Source of the DNA: Bacillota bacterium
GTDB lineage: Bacteria; Bacillota; Clostridia; Lachnospirales; Bianqueaceae
Assembly (NCBI GenBank): GCA_017620135.1
Contig: JAFZQZ010000031.1
Location: 1 to 60,179 of the forward strand
DNA: 60,179 nt
Direction of reading: 5' to 3'
Part shown: piece by piece, positions 18,873-25,540 of the stretch
Numbering within the stretch: the first letter of the stretch is position 1
Layout: every line of letters begins with the position of its first letter
Translations under genes and position numbers: made by a program
Notes under the pieces: generated by a model
Databases searched by the model: none
Told to the model about the DNA's origin: nothing
The model's input: the letters and a program-made list of their open reading frames with translations, nothing else

Positions 18873-19877
18873 ATGCGGACGATGGAGGAAAAACTCGATG
18901 CGCTGGACCGTATCAGCCTCGCCGATCTCCCCACGCCCATCTATCCGCTGAAGAATGTCTCCCGGGAACTGGGCAAGTCCATCTGGATCAAACGGGATGA
19001 TTTCACCGGCGTGGAGATGTCCGGAAACAAAGTCCGGAAGCTGGAATTCTCCGTAGCTCAGGCTTTGAAGGAAGGCGCGGATGTGCTGATCACGGCCGGG
19101 GGGATCCAGTCCAATCACGCACGTGCCACCGCGGCAGCCGCTGCCAGGTTGGGACTTCATTCCCATCTGGTACTGGAGATCTCCAAAGATCCGGATACCG
19201 AGGGCAATTATCTGCTGGATCAGATGTTCGGCGCGAAGATCACCCTGCTGGATGAAAACGGAGATGTTTCCGTTTCCGAAAAGATCGAAGAGATCGCCGA
19301 AGAGTACCGGCAGGAGGGCCGAAAGCCATACATCATTCCCGTCGGCGCGTCGAACGGCATCGGTAACTTTGGTTATCTGAACGCAGTCAGGGAGATCATG
19401 GCTCAGGAAGAGACGCTGGGCATCACCTTTGACGCGATCGTCTGTGCCACCGGATCCGGCGGCACCTACAGCGGCCTGTATCTCGGTAACAAGCTGTTTG
19501 ACCAGAAGAAAAAGATCGTTGGCGTCACGGTCTGCTACAACAGGGACCACTTTACCGAAGTCTGCGGGACGATCGTGGACGAAACGCTCTCTTTTCTGGG
19601 AGAGAGTCCGGATGAGGATAAGGATTTTACCTTTATCGACGGTTATAAAGGTCTGGGATACGCGATCTCCAAACCCGATGAACTGAGATTTATCGCGGAC
19701 ATCGCCGCGAAGGAAGGGATCATCCTCGATCCCGTCTATACCGGTAAGGCTTTCTACGGCCTGTATCAGGAAGTGAAGAAAGGGACCTTTGATCCCTGCG
19801 AAAACATCCTGTTCATCCATACCGGCGGCCAGTACGGCCTCTTCCCCAAGCAAACACAAATGGCCGAGGTCCTATAA
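18873..19877 (+). CDS. dcyD: D-cysteine desulfhydrase / ACC-deaminase family PLP enzyme
   Basis: 334 residues, fold type II PLP enzyme. Substrate and cofactor motifs are IWIKRDDFTGVEMSGNKVRK (the PLP lysine is in SGNKVRK), TAGGIQSNHARATAAAA, the phosphate-binding ATGSGGTYSGL and ILDPVYTGKAFYG. The family includes D-cysteine desulfhydrase (giving pyruvate, H2S and ammonia) and ACC deaminase; the transporter context favours the former. It starts one base after the VOC stop (translational coupling); ATG at 18882 is an alternative. Its last six bases overlap the convergent epimerase gene. Confidence 0.87.
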   Translation: MRTMEEKLDALDRISLADLPTPIYPLKNVSRELGKSIWIKRDDFTGVEMSGNKVRKLEFSVAQALKEGADVLITAGGIQSNHARATAAAAARLGLHSHLVLEISKDPDTEGNYLLDQMFGAKITLLDENGDVSVSEKIEEIAEEYRQEGRKPYIIPVGASNGIGNFGYLNAVREIMAQEETLGITFDAIVCATGSGGTYSGLYLGNKLFDQKKKIVGVTVCYNRDHFTEVCGTIVDETLSFLGESPDEDKDFTFIDGYKGLGYAISKPDELRFIADIAAKEGIILDPVYTGKAFYGLYQEVKKGTFDPCENILFIHTGGQYGLFPKQTQMAEVL

Positions 19878-19888
19878 AAACCTCAGCC
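19862..19888. other. Hairpin across overlapping convergent gene ends
   Basis: GGCcGAGGT ... ACCTCaGCC forms a stem with a nine-base A/T-rich loop exactly where the ends of the plus and minus genes overlap. No T run follows on either strand, so it is not a textbook terminator, but it may limit read-through or protect both 3' ends. Confidence 0.4.
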
Positions 19889-20693
19889 ACTCTACAGACT
19901 TTCTCAGTGCCTCGATCGTTTTCGTTTCCAGAACACATCGGGCATTCCTCTTTTCCGCCAGTTTCAGTCTGTCCGCCAGGTCGATCTGTCCGTCGCCCAG
20001 CGCCAGATGATTCTTTGGCGGATTTTCTTTTCCGTCATGAATATGGAAGTGGATCAGCCTGTCCTGATGTTCCAGGATAAACGGGACGTCCTTCTCTTTT
20101 ACCGCTTTCGAGTGCCCGATATCCCAGGTCAGTCCGAATACCGGGCTTTCCAGTAAGTACTCGATGGCTTTTTTCTCAAATCCGTGAAAGCCGTCGGTGT
20201 TTTCCACGGTGATCCGGATCTCGCTGTCTCCGATCCATTCCTCGCACAGAGAACGGAAGACCGCAAAAGATCTCATATAGGTTTCGAAATCACGGTCATA
20301 CATCTGAACTTTCCGATCCGGCAAAGTGATATAGATCCCGTGATGCATATGCATGTTGATGATCAGCGGCTGGGTCCTGTCTCCGTATCGATCCCGCAGG
20401 CACAGGAACTTCCGGGCTACGCCGACCGTCCGCCTTACCGTTTCCAGATACGCCTCCGAGACGAGCGGATTGAAATCCGCGATATTCAGATTCTCATCGA
20501 GATGGATGGTGTAATAGATCCCGTTTTTTTCCGCCAGGTCCAAAAATCTGTCCGTTTCCTCCAGCTGATCGATCTGGTATTCCGGAAAGTTCATGTTCAG
20601 TTCGATGAACCGAAGTCCCAGTTCACGGCAGAGCGCAGCGTTTTCCTCCAGTGTCCAGTTTTCGATCAGTGTGGGCATTCCAAATTGTATCAT
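19872..20693 (-). CDS. Sugar phosphate isomerase/epimerase-like TIM-barrel protein
   Basis: 273 residues of the xylose-isomerase-like/AP endonuclease 2 superfamily. Metal-site segments are RFIELNMNFPEYQ, YTIHLDENLN, IINMHMHHG, ITVENTDGF, FGLTWDIGHSKA and IHFHIHDG. The acidic and histidine residues at the strand ends are present, so the metal site appears intact. The substrate is unknown. Last gene of a seven-gene minus operon; its ATG directly abuts the methyltransferase stop. Confidence 0.83.
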   Translation of the reverse strand: MIQFGMPTLIENWTLEENAALCRELGLRFIELNMNFPEYQIDQLEETDRFLDLAEKNGIYYTIHLDENLNIADFNPLVSEAYLETVRRTVGVARKFLCLRDRYGDRTQPLIINMHMHHGIYITLPDRKVQMYDRDFETYMRSFAVFRSLCEEWIGDSEIRITVENTDGFHGFEKKAIEYLLESPVFGLTWDIGHSKAVKEKDVPFILEHQDRLIHFHIHDGKENPPKNHLALGDGQIDLADRLKLAEKRNARCVLETKTIEALRKSVEWLRFL

Positions 20694-21548
20694 TTACAGC
20701 TTCTCTCCTACAAATACACCGATGATCGGTGTATCCAGTTCATATCCGTCCACGATCTTCGCAAAATACCTGGGATATTCCTCATAGGATTCCACGTTCA
20801 CCGTCAGCCGGAAACCGGCTTCGCTGATGGACTTCTGCCATTCCCAGAAAGTCATGTAGCAGAATCGCTCCTCGATCTCCCGCGGCCAGGAAGCCGGGCC
20901 CCAGGTCCACGTGCACAGAAATTCCCGGATGACATTATTGGGCATTCTCAGAGGATCTTCGTCCAGCCGTCGCATTAGCTCTTCCCGTGAATAAGAGTCA
21001 AATTCAGCCACAGGCCGTTCTTTGATAAAACGCCTGAACGCCGCGAAATCCTCTTTCGTCCTCAGCGACAGCGGCACGTCCGCCTGATAGGAAGAGGCCA
21101 GCCCGTCCCGGATGATCACATGTCCTCCTGCTTTCAGGATCGAATACGTGATTTTCAGCGCATCGGTAATATGATAGATGGCGAACCGGTCGCGCTCCGC
21201 GTAGGATCCGATCTCATGGAGCACCGAAGAAAAGATCACGACATCAAAATCCATCTTCATCGGCACCCGGTCGATTTCCTGAAGCTTCACGCAGAACAGT
21301 TCATCATAGATACCTTCCGGTGCGTTGTCGATATTCTTCTGAACCATATCGATCCCGCAGATCACCGCTTCCGGCAGAACCTGTCGGATGGCCTGACCGA
21401 CGACGCCCGAACCGATCCCCACATCCAGGATCCTTGGCTTTGAGGTGCCGCGCGTCATCTGCAGCGCATAATACGGGATCAGGCTTTTCGTAGTCTTGTC
21501 GAAGCTCTTTGTCATACGCTCGATATATTGTTGATAGTTACCGATCAT
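20694..21548 (-). CDS. Class I SAM-dependent methyltransferase
   Basis: 284 residues. Motif I ILDVGIGSGVVGQAI (~40-54), acidic loop VICGIDM, and FDVVIFSSVLHEIGSY as motif IV/post-IV. An N-terminal helical cap and a C-terminal extension with FLCTWTWGPASWPREIEERF are distinctive. The target is not evident. It sits between the macrodomain gene (11 bases) and the epimerase (no gap). Confidence 0.85.
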   Translation of the reverse strand: MIGNYQQYIERMTKSFDKTTKSLIPYYALQMTRGTSKPRILDVGIGSGVVGQAIRQVLPEAVICGIDMVQKNIDNAPEGIYDELFCVKLQEIDRVPMKMDFDVVIFSSVLHEIGSYAERDRFAIYHITDALKITYSILKAGGHVIIRDGLASSYQADVPLSLRTKEDFAAFRRFIKERPVAEFDSYSREELMRRLDEDPLRMPNNVIREFLCTWTWGPASWPREIEERFCYMTFWEWQKSISEAGFRLTVNVESYEEYPRYFAKIVDGYELDTPIIGVFVGEKL

Positions 21549-21559
21549 TGTTTATCCTC

Positions 21560-22090
21560 TCATCCGACTACTTCCAAAGCCTTATCATAAGCGGCTTTCG
21601 TCCACGGATCGAACAGGACCCAGACTACTTTATCCAGACTGTCCGGATGCTCGGAAATAAAATCCCTGACGGTCCGGACCGCGATCTTGGCCGCCTCATC
21701 CACCGGATAGGAATAGACCCCTGTGGAGATGGATGGGAACGCCACTGACCGGATCCCGTTTTCCACAGCGACTTCCAGCGAATTCCGGTAACAGTTTGCC
21801 AGAAGCTCGGCCTCATGCCGTCTTCCGCCAGACCAGATCGGGCCTACCGTATGGATCACATACTGGCAGGGCAGATGATACGCGCCTGTGATCTTTGCTT
21901 CTCCTGTAGGACAGCCGTTCAGCTTCCGGCATTCAGCCAGCAACTCCGGGCCTGCCGCGCGGTGGATCGCACCATCCACGCCACCACCGCCAAGCAGCGA
22001 ATTGTTAGCCGCGTTGACGATGGCTGTCACATCCTTTATCTTCGTAATATCGCCCTGAATCGAGCAGACGACGGTTTGTTTCTGTTCCAT
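21560..22090 (-). CDS. Macrodomain protein, MacroD-type ADP-ribose deacylase
   Basis: 176 residues. ADP-ribose-binding motifs: [32 protein letters not shown], described in parts as [19 protein letters not shown] and [24 protein letters not shown]; the second loop is SIGTGVYSYP-like ([14 protein letters not shown]). The pattern is that of MacroD1/YmdB enzymes that hydrolyse O-acetyl-ADP-ribose or mono-ADP-ribose on proteins. ATG at 22090 has AAAGG eight bases upstream; the longer frame to 22144 overlaps the small upstream gene. Confidence 0.93.
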   Translation of the reverse strand: MEQKQTVVCSIQGDITKIKDVTAIVNAANNSLLGGGGVDGAIHRAAGPELLAECRKLNGCPTGEAKITGAYHLPCQYVIHTVGPIWSGGRRHEAELLANCYRNSLEVAVENGIRSVAFPSISTGVYSYPVDEAAKIAVRTVRDFISEHPDSLDKVVWVLFDPWTKAAYDKALEVVG

Positions 22091-22103
22091 CTTGTAAACC
22101 TTT

Positions 22104-22328
22104 CTAGTAGATCGTCTGGATCTCTTCCGTGATCCCGTACTCATGGATGAACTTCTGGAGATCCTGATCGCTCCGGATCAACATCACCTCCGTGAAATGA
22201 CCGGTCGCCTTATCCCGGAACCCGGCCGCCTTTTCTCCGGTACAGATGCTGCTTCGGATCACCGGTTCCAGATGTTCCCGATCGTAGGAATGTGTCTTTT
22301 CCTTCTTGTGAAACAGCGATATTTTCAT
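22104..22328 (-). CDS. Small conserved-type protein of unknown function
   Basis: 74 residues, soluble, beginning [20 protein letters not shown] and containing [19 protein letters not shown] and a C-terminal [16 protein letters not shown] single cysteine. I recall similar small orphan proteins in Lachnospiraceae but no function. Its start overlaps the GNAT stop by four bases (ATGA), and the macrodomain gene follows after 13 bases, so it is an integral operon member. Confidence 0.75.
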   Translation of the reverse strand: MKISLFHKKEKTHSYDREHLEPVIRSSICTGEKAAGFRDKATGHFTEVMLIRSDQDLQKFIHEYGITEEIQTIY

Positions 22329-22846
22329 TCTATCTTCATCTCCATTTCAATCTCGTGTTTGATCGGGATCCCGTTATCGCCGATCAGTGGGATCTCCGGC
22401 TTGATCTTTCTGGACTCGTCCACCGCGTTTCGATAGATCCTGACCATATCGAATCCGCGCTTCTGATAGAACCTCAGCGCGTGAAGATTGTCATTGGTCG
22501 TGATCAGCATCACTCTCGTGCACCCTACGCGGCGCGCCTCTTCCACGGCTTCGCCAAGAAGCCTGCTCCCGATCCCGCGGTTTTCCTTCAGGCTGTCCAG
22601 CGAGAGGATCTCCATTTCATCGCCGCTGATCCGGTAAGTGATCAACCCGACGATCTCACCATCTTCGCCAGCGATTTTTTCACTTGCGATTTTTTCGCTT
22701 GCGATCCCATCGCTTGCGAACCAGCCGTCGGCGCTGCCCAGGTCAATGCGTTCGCCGTGAACGACCATCTCCATGGTATACCATTTCCGCAGGATGAATT
22801 CATCCACAAAAGCTCTGTTGGCCTGATCGATCCGTTTGATTTCCAT
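22325..22846 (-). CDS. GNAT family N-acetyltransferase with repeat insertion
   Basis: 173 residues. Acetyl-CoA site LKENRGIGSRLLGEAVEEA (the R/QxxGxG/A loop is NRGIGS), then CTRVMLITTNDNLHALRFYQKRGF. Between strands beta2 and beta3 it carries a tandem peptide (ASDGI-ASEKI-ASEKI-AGED) encoded by three 15-base repeats. Substrate unknown. It lies one base downstream of the MBL gene. Confidence 0.88.
   Translation of the reverse strand: MEIKRIDQANRAFVDEFILRKWYTMEMVVHGERIDLGSADGWFASDGIASEKIASEKIAGEDGEIVGLITYRISGDEMEILSLDSLKENRGIGSRLLGEAVEEARRVGCTRVMLITTNDNLHALRFYQKRGFDMVRIYRNAVDESRKIKPEIPLIGDNGIPIKHEIEMEMKIE
22671..22715 (-). repeat. Tandem 15-bp repeat inside the GNAT gene
   Basis: Three units (22671-22685, 22686-22700, 22701-22715). 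On the plus strand the units read gcgattttttcactt, gcgattttttcgctt and gcgatcccatcgctt. Being a multiple of three, copy-number change would keep the frame and lengthen a surface loop by five residues per unit. Confidence 0.9.
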
Positions 22847-22847
22847 G

Positions 22848-23570
22848 TCAGATCACGACCTCCATCCCGTCGTACACCGAACCGTATTCATACGGATGCG
22901 GCTGGGCGAGCTGTCTGGCCAGCGACTCGTAACGTCTCGGCGCGATATGCGTGTGCAGGATCTTTTTCGCTTTTGTCCGGTCGAAGACCGGAATACAGTC
23001 GTCTGCCGGGAAATGTGCCAGCTCACAGACGATAAGATCCATCTCCTGTTCAAACGCTATGGGCGGGAAATCGATACTCGGATGTTTCAGATCACCGGTG
23101 AAGAGCACTTTCTTCCCTTCCGCTTCTACAAAGAAAGAATAGGAGCTCCAGCAATGCTGTCCTTTCACGGCCGTGATCCGGATATTCTCATCCTCATAGG
23201 TCACACCTTCCCGGATCGTGGAGATCGTGATCCCCTCTCTCAGCGCGTAGCCTTCCGTGGCTTCATTCCAGGCCTTCAGCGGCGCGATCATGTTTTCATC
23301 GGGCAGCAGGATGAGCGGTGATGCCTTCTTGTAATACCAGTTGCACAGATCCACGAAAGAGATCAATCCGTTTGTGTGATCCCCATGAGGATGCGTACAG
23401 ATAACCAGACGCACATCTTCCACGCGAACACCCAGCCTTCTGAGTTCCTCAATGGTCTGTGTGCCCATGTCGATGATATAGTAAGCCCCGTTCACCTCCA
23501 GAAGGTTCGAGCTGCACCGGCGGTGCGGCTCTGGGACTCCGTGACTGGTTCCGATAAAAGTCAGTCTCAT
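22848..23570 (-). CDS. MBL-fold metallo-hydrolase (RNase Z / AHL-lactonase-like)
   Basis: 240 residues of the metallo-beta-lactamase superfamily. The zinc motif is ICTHPHGDHTNG (HxHxDH with P in between, ~60-65), with further ligands expected in KVLFTGDLKHPSI and LHTHIAPRRY. The N-terminal TFIGTSHGVPEPHRRCSSNL resembles the RNase Z/PhnP branch. It could be a nucleotide- or phosphodiester-hydrolase; identity is not fixed. Four bases separate it from the acetyltransferase gene upstream. Confidence 0.85.
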   Translation of the reverse strand: MRLTFIGTSHGVPEPHRRCSSNLLEVNGAYYIIDMGTQTIEELRRLGVRVEDVRLVICTHPHGDHTNGLISFVDLCNWYYKKASPLILLPDENMIAPLKAWNEATEGYALREGITISTIREGVTYEDENIRITAVKGQHCWSSYSFFVEAEGKKVLFTGDLKHPSIDFPPIAFEQEMDLIVCELAHFPADDCIPVFDRTKAKKILHTHIAPRRYESLARQLAQPHPYEYGSVYDGMEVVI

Positions 23571-23573
23571 GAT

Positions 23574-24242
23574 CTATACCTCCATTTGGGATAGTTCTTC
23601 GTTCAGATAAGAATAGAAAGCGGCGATATGCCTGCCGTCGACCAACGCGTGATGGACGAAGACCGTCAGCGGGATCGTGTTTTTGTCTTTTTCAATCACT
23701 TTCCCGTCCTCCAGTGCCAGATACTTCTCTGTCTGATATTTCCCCCACACAAAACAGGGAATCGAAAACTGTCTGTCCGGATGAGGCACTTCACAGGCAC
23801 TGTAATTGAGCCATGGCGCGCAGGAGATAAACAGCTGGCTCTGTACGTCGCCTTCCTCTTCCAGATGTTCCGACCGCATTACCTCTTCCTGTTTTCGCTT
23901 TGCTTGTTCGAGATAGTCCTTCAGCGGCTGATCGGCATTTGCCAGACAGTACCGATAGGTCCCGTCTGGCAAGGCGACAGTGTAGGATGGATCGCAGAAC
24001 CTGTATTCGACGATCCCGTCACCCTGTATGCGCTGTCTGAATTCCGGGACATAATTGGCCGCATGGACCACCGCGTACTGAAAACACAGGAAAAACGGAC
24101 AGCCGGCCTTCTTTATACGAGGCAGCCAGTTTGTGATATCCACCTGCGCTGTAATGGACAAAAACGGATTCTCCATGCTCCGGAAATGCTCAAAATGTTC
24201 CCGTCTGGGATACTTTTCCATATCGATTTGTGTAAATTCCAT
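23574..24242 (-). CDS. Chloramphenicol acetyltransferase-like (type A CAT) protein
   Basis: 222 residues. The catalytic motif is FVHHALVDGRHIAAF (HHxxxDG, ~190), and the N-terminus MEFTQIDMEKYPRREHFEHF is the standard CAT opening. Also QLFISCAPWLNYSAC in the trimer region. Whether it acetylates chloramphenicol cannot be read; many clostridial CAT-like proteins are of unknown substrate. The ATG at 24242 has AAGGAG at an ideal distance; the frame reaching 24317 runs across the promoter. First gene of the seven-gene operon. Confidence 0.9.
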   Translation of the reverse strand: MEFTQIDMEKYPRREHFEHFRSMENPFLSITAQVDITNWLPRIKKAGCPFFLCFQYAVVHAANYVPEFRQRIQGDGIVEYRFCDPSYTVALPDGTYRYCLANADQPLKDYLEQAKRKQEEVMRSEHLEEEGDVQSQLFISCAPWLNYSACEVPHPDRQFSIPCFVWGKYQTEKYLALEDGKVIEKDKNTIPLTVFVHHALVDGRHIAAFYSYLNEELSQMEV

Positions 24243-24273
24243 ACGGATCTCCTTCGTTTCATCCATGTTGCTG

Positions 24274-24328
24274 GTAACCACTCTGTTACATTTACAAATG
24301 ATTATAGCATAAAACAAAGGGCACGCAA
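24274..24328 (-). promoter_or_regulatory. Promoter and operator-like palindrome of the CAT-led operon
   Basis: On the minus strand TATAAT (24306-24301) preceded ~16 bases upstream by TTGCGT. Immediately downstream of the expected start lies GTAAC-N6-GTTAC (24274-24289), a 16-bp palindrome in the right place for a repressor to block transcription. Confidence 0.6.
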
Positions 24329-24360
24329 GTGATTAGCAAGATTCGTAGTAAAAAGCACAA

Positions 24361-24565
24361 CACCTTGCCATTGCTCTGGCAAGGTGTCCGGTAAAAAGGG
24401 AATGACCTTGCTATAGCTTATCCGAGAAATAGCAAGGCATCAGGAAAAATGACAATAATCTTGCTAGCATATTGGCAAGGTATACAGAAAAAACAGGGTG
24501 GCCTTGCTATAGCTTACCTGAAGAATAGCAAGGTGTCTGCGAAAACAGTGAAAATCTTGTTAATT
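24361..24565 (-). repeat. Tandem array of long hairpins (96-bp period) downstream of tRNA-Glu
   Basis: Four inverted repeats built on CCTTGC[CT]A/T[AG]GCAAGG: 24361-24386 (10-bp perfect stem, 6-base loop), 24406-24437 (9-bp stem, 14-base loop), 24456-24483 (6-base loop), 24502-24533 (9-bp stem, 14-base loop), and a decayed half-unit near 24554. Short- and long-loop types alternate, giving a 96-base repeat. Read on the minus strand each hairpin is followed 8-10 bases later by a run of 5-6 T, an asymmetry that suggests the minus strand (the tRNA strand) is the functional one. No cas genes. Confidence 0.85.
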
Positions 24566-24572
24566 CCATTGA

Positions 24573-24646
24573 TGACCCCTGCCGGATTCGAACCGAGCAT
24601 CGCCAGCGTGAAAGGCTGGTGTCCTGACCGATTAGACGAAGGGGCC
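24573..24646 (-). tRNA. tRNA-Glu (UUC)
   Basis: 74 bases. Acceptor GGCCCCT/AGGGGTC, anticodon loop CTTTCAC (anticodon TTC), T-arm CTCGG-TTCGAAT-CCGGC type, discriminator A, CCA not encoded. Lies 23 bases downstream of the XRE gene and just upstream of the hairpin array. Confidence 0.95.
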
Positions 24647-24669
24647 TTGTGAGACTGAACGCGCCAGTC

Positions 24670-24891
24670 TCAGATCATTTTCGTCACGATGATATCATCG
24701 ATGGATACGCCGAAGATAGATGCTAATACGATGAAATTATCGATAGACGGCATCGTGTCTCCTCTTTGCCACTTACAGACAGAACCTTTGGAAATGCCGC
24801 AGGTGTTGACAATCTGACTGATCGTCACTCCTGCGTCTTTTCTTATCTTTCTGATATTCTGCCCCGTAGCGACCATGTCGATCACAGGCAT
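24670..24891 (-). CDS. XRE family helix-turn-helix protein inside the tRNA cluster
   Basis: 73 residues, a Cro/C1-type HTH occupying almost the whole protein: GQNIRKIRKDAGVTISQIV, then CGISKGSVCKWQRGDTMPSID as recognition region and FIVLASIFGVSIDDIIV. The ATG at 24891 has AAAGGAG ~10 bases upstream; the upstream in-frame extension to 24942 covers the hairpin. It sits between two tRNA genes on the same strand with no obvious own promoter, so it is probably part of a mixed mRNA-tRNA transcript. Possible autoregulator of the cluster. Confidence 0.85.
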   Translation of the reverse strand: MPVIDMVATGQNIRKIRKDAGVTISQIVNTCGISKGSVCKWQRGDTMPSIDNFIVLASIFGVSIDDIIVTKMI

Positions 24892-24930
24892 TTCCTTTTT
24901 CTCCTTTCTTTTCAGAATCACATTTGCGTT

Positions 24931-24953
24931 GACGAAAGGCACAGCCTTTCGTC
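24931..24953 (-). other. Hairpin between tRNA and XRE gene
   Basis: A perfect 9-bp stem (GACGAAAGG / CCTTTCGTC) with a 5-base loop, four bases after the tRNA 3' end. No T run follows, so it looks like a processing or stabilising structure rather than a terminator. Confidence 0.6.
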
Positions 24954-24956
24954 CAA

Positions 24957-25030
24957 TGCCATCGATTGGATTCGAACCAACACTGTTGGCGTTCTGAACG
25001 CCTTGTCTCCTTCCTTTGGACTACGATGGC
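24957..25030 (-). tRNA. Short (class I) tRNA with leucine anticodon CAG
   Basis: 74 bases. Acceptor GCCATCG/CGATGGC, D-arm TAGTCCAAAGG, anticodon arm GGCG-TTCAGAA-CGCC (anticodon CAG, codon CUG), 5-base variable loop ACAGT, T-arm GTTGG-TTCGAAT-CCAAT, discriminator A73. The closing 27-43 pair is A-A. Bacterial tRNA-Leu normally has a long class II variable arm, so isotype by charging is uncertain although the anticodon reads leucine. Confidence 0.82.
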
Positions 25031-25034
25031 AAAG

Positions 25035-25117
25035 TGGGCCGACCTGGACTCGAACCAGGAATGTCCGAAGACGGCGGATTTACAGTCCGCTGCGTTACCA
25101 ATTCCGCTCACCGACCC
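25035..25117 (-). tRNA. tRNA-Tyr (GUA)
   Basis: 83 bases, class II. Acceptor GGGTCGG/TCGGCCC, anticodon loop CTGTAAA (anticodon GTA), long variable arm with GTC-TTCG-GAC, T-arm CCTGG-TTCGAGT-CCAGG, discriminator A. Four bases from the CAG tRNA. Confidence 0.95.
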
Positions 25118-25144
25118 ATGCTTTTTACCGCCATGTCAGCAAAG

Positions 25145-25218
25145 TACTCTCGATGGGATTCGAACCCATACTGACACGGTTCTTAGCCGTGTGTCTCCTT
25201 CCTTTGGACTACGAGAGC
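25145..25218 (-). tRNA. Short (class I) tRNA with leucine anticodon AAG
   Basis: 74 bases. Acceptor GCTCTCG/CGAGAGT (G1-U72 wobble), the same D-arm as its neighbours, anticodon arm CACGG-CTAAGAA-CCGTG (anticodon AAG, codon CUU), 5-base variable loop TCAGT, T-arm ATGGG-TTCGAAT-CCCAT, A73. An A34 leucine anticodon is uncommon in bacteria, and the short variable loop is not that of a normal tRNA-Leu. Confidence 0.82.
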
Positions 25219-25221
25219 CTA

Positions 25222-25294
25222 TGTTTCGGGCGGGATTCGAACTCGCACTTCTCAGGGTTTAAACCTGATGTCTCTTCCATTGGACTACCGAAAC
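25222..25294 (-). tRNA. Short (class I) tRNA with leucine anticodon UAA
   Basis: 73 bases. Acceptor GTTTCGG/CCGAAAC, D-arm TAGTCCAATGG, anticodon arm TCAGG-TTTAAAC-CCTGA (anticodon TAA, codon UUA), 5-base variable loop GAAGT, A73. The T-stem GCGAG/CCCGC has an A-C mismatch. First tRNA of the cluster, three bases upstream of the AAG tRNA. Confidence 0.8.
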
Positions 25295-25307
25295 TGAAAA
25301 ACAGACA

Positions 25308-25344
25308 GAAAAAGACCCGTCGCGGAACAGTCCGTAACGGGTCT
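25308..25344 (-). terminator. Terminator-like hairpin between leader ORF and tRNA cluster
   Basis: AGACCCGT pairs with ACGGGTCT (25313-25320 and 25337-25344), extended inside by ACGGA/GCGGA-type pairs; on the minus strand TTTTT follows directly. It lies 37 bases after the 41-codon ORF and 14 bases before the first tRNA. I see no promoter between it and the tRNAs, so it may act as an attenuator. Confidence 0.7.
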
Positions 25345-25381
25345 CATCTGTTTGCAAATATGATTCTGAATCGGAGAAAGA

Positions 25382-25507
25382 TCACTTCCGCCGCAGTATT
25401 CGCGATCCCATTCGGTTTTGTTCCACGCAAACCAAGCCCTTATACTCAAGATACAGGGCTTCCGTTAGTTCAGCGAATAAACCGATAACATGGAAATTGC
25501 GAATCAT
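25382..25507 (-). CDS. 41-residue small protein or leader peptide
   Basis: The ORF starts at ATG 25507, preceded by AAAGGA and AAGG-type purine runs 5-12 bases away, about 30 bases from a strong promoter. The product begins MIRNFHVIGLFAELTEALYL and ends in a basic RILRRK. It has six leucines encoded by TTA, CTA, CTG, CTT, TTG and CTG, that is, five different leucine codons in a tiny ORF. Together with the following terminator-like hairpin and a cluster of leucine-anticodon tRNAs this could be an attenuation leader. It could equally be an ordinary small protein, or the transcript could be a small RNA. Confidence 0.5.
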   Translation of the reverse strand: MIRNFHVIGLFAELTEALYLEYKGLVCVEQNRMGSRILRRK

Positions 25508-25540
25508 GGCCTTTTTTCCTTTCTTTTGGATTCTATGGCA

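Noticed and set aside
24361-24565. CRISPR array
   Set aside because: The repeats are palindromic hairpins with differing loops and conserved, not unique, intervening sequence; only about two full 96-bp periods and no cas genes.
24766-25488. 240-codon plus ORF across the tRNA cluster
   Set aside because: It reads through tRNA genes antisense; the repeated peptide pattern simply reflects the T-arm sequences.
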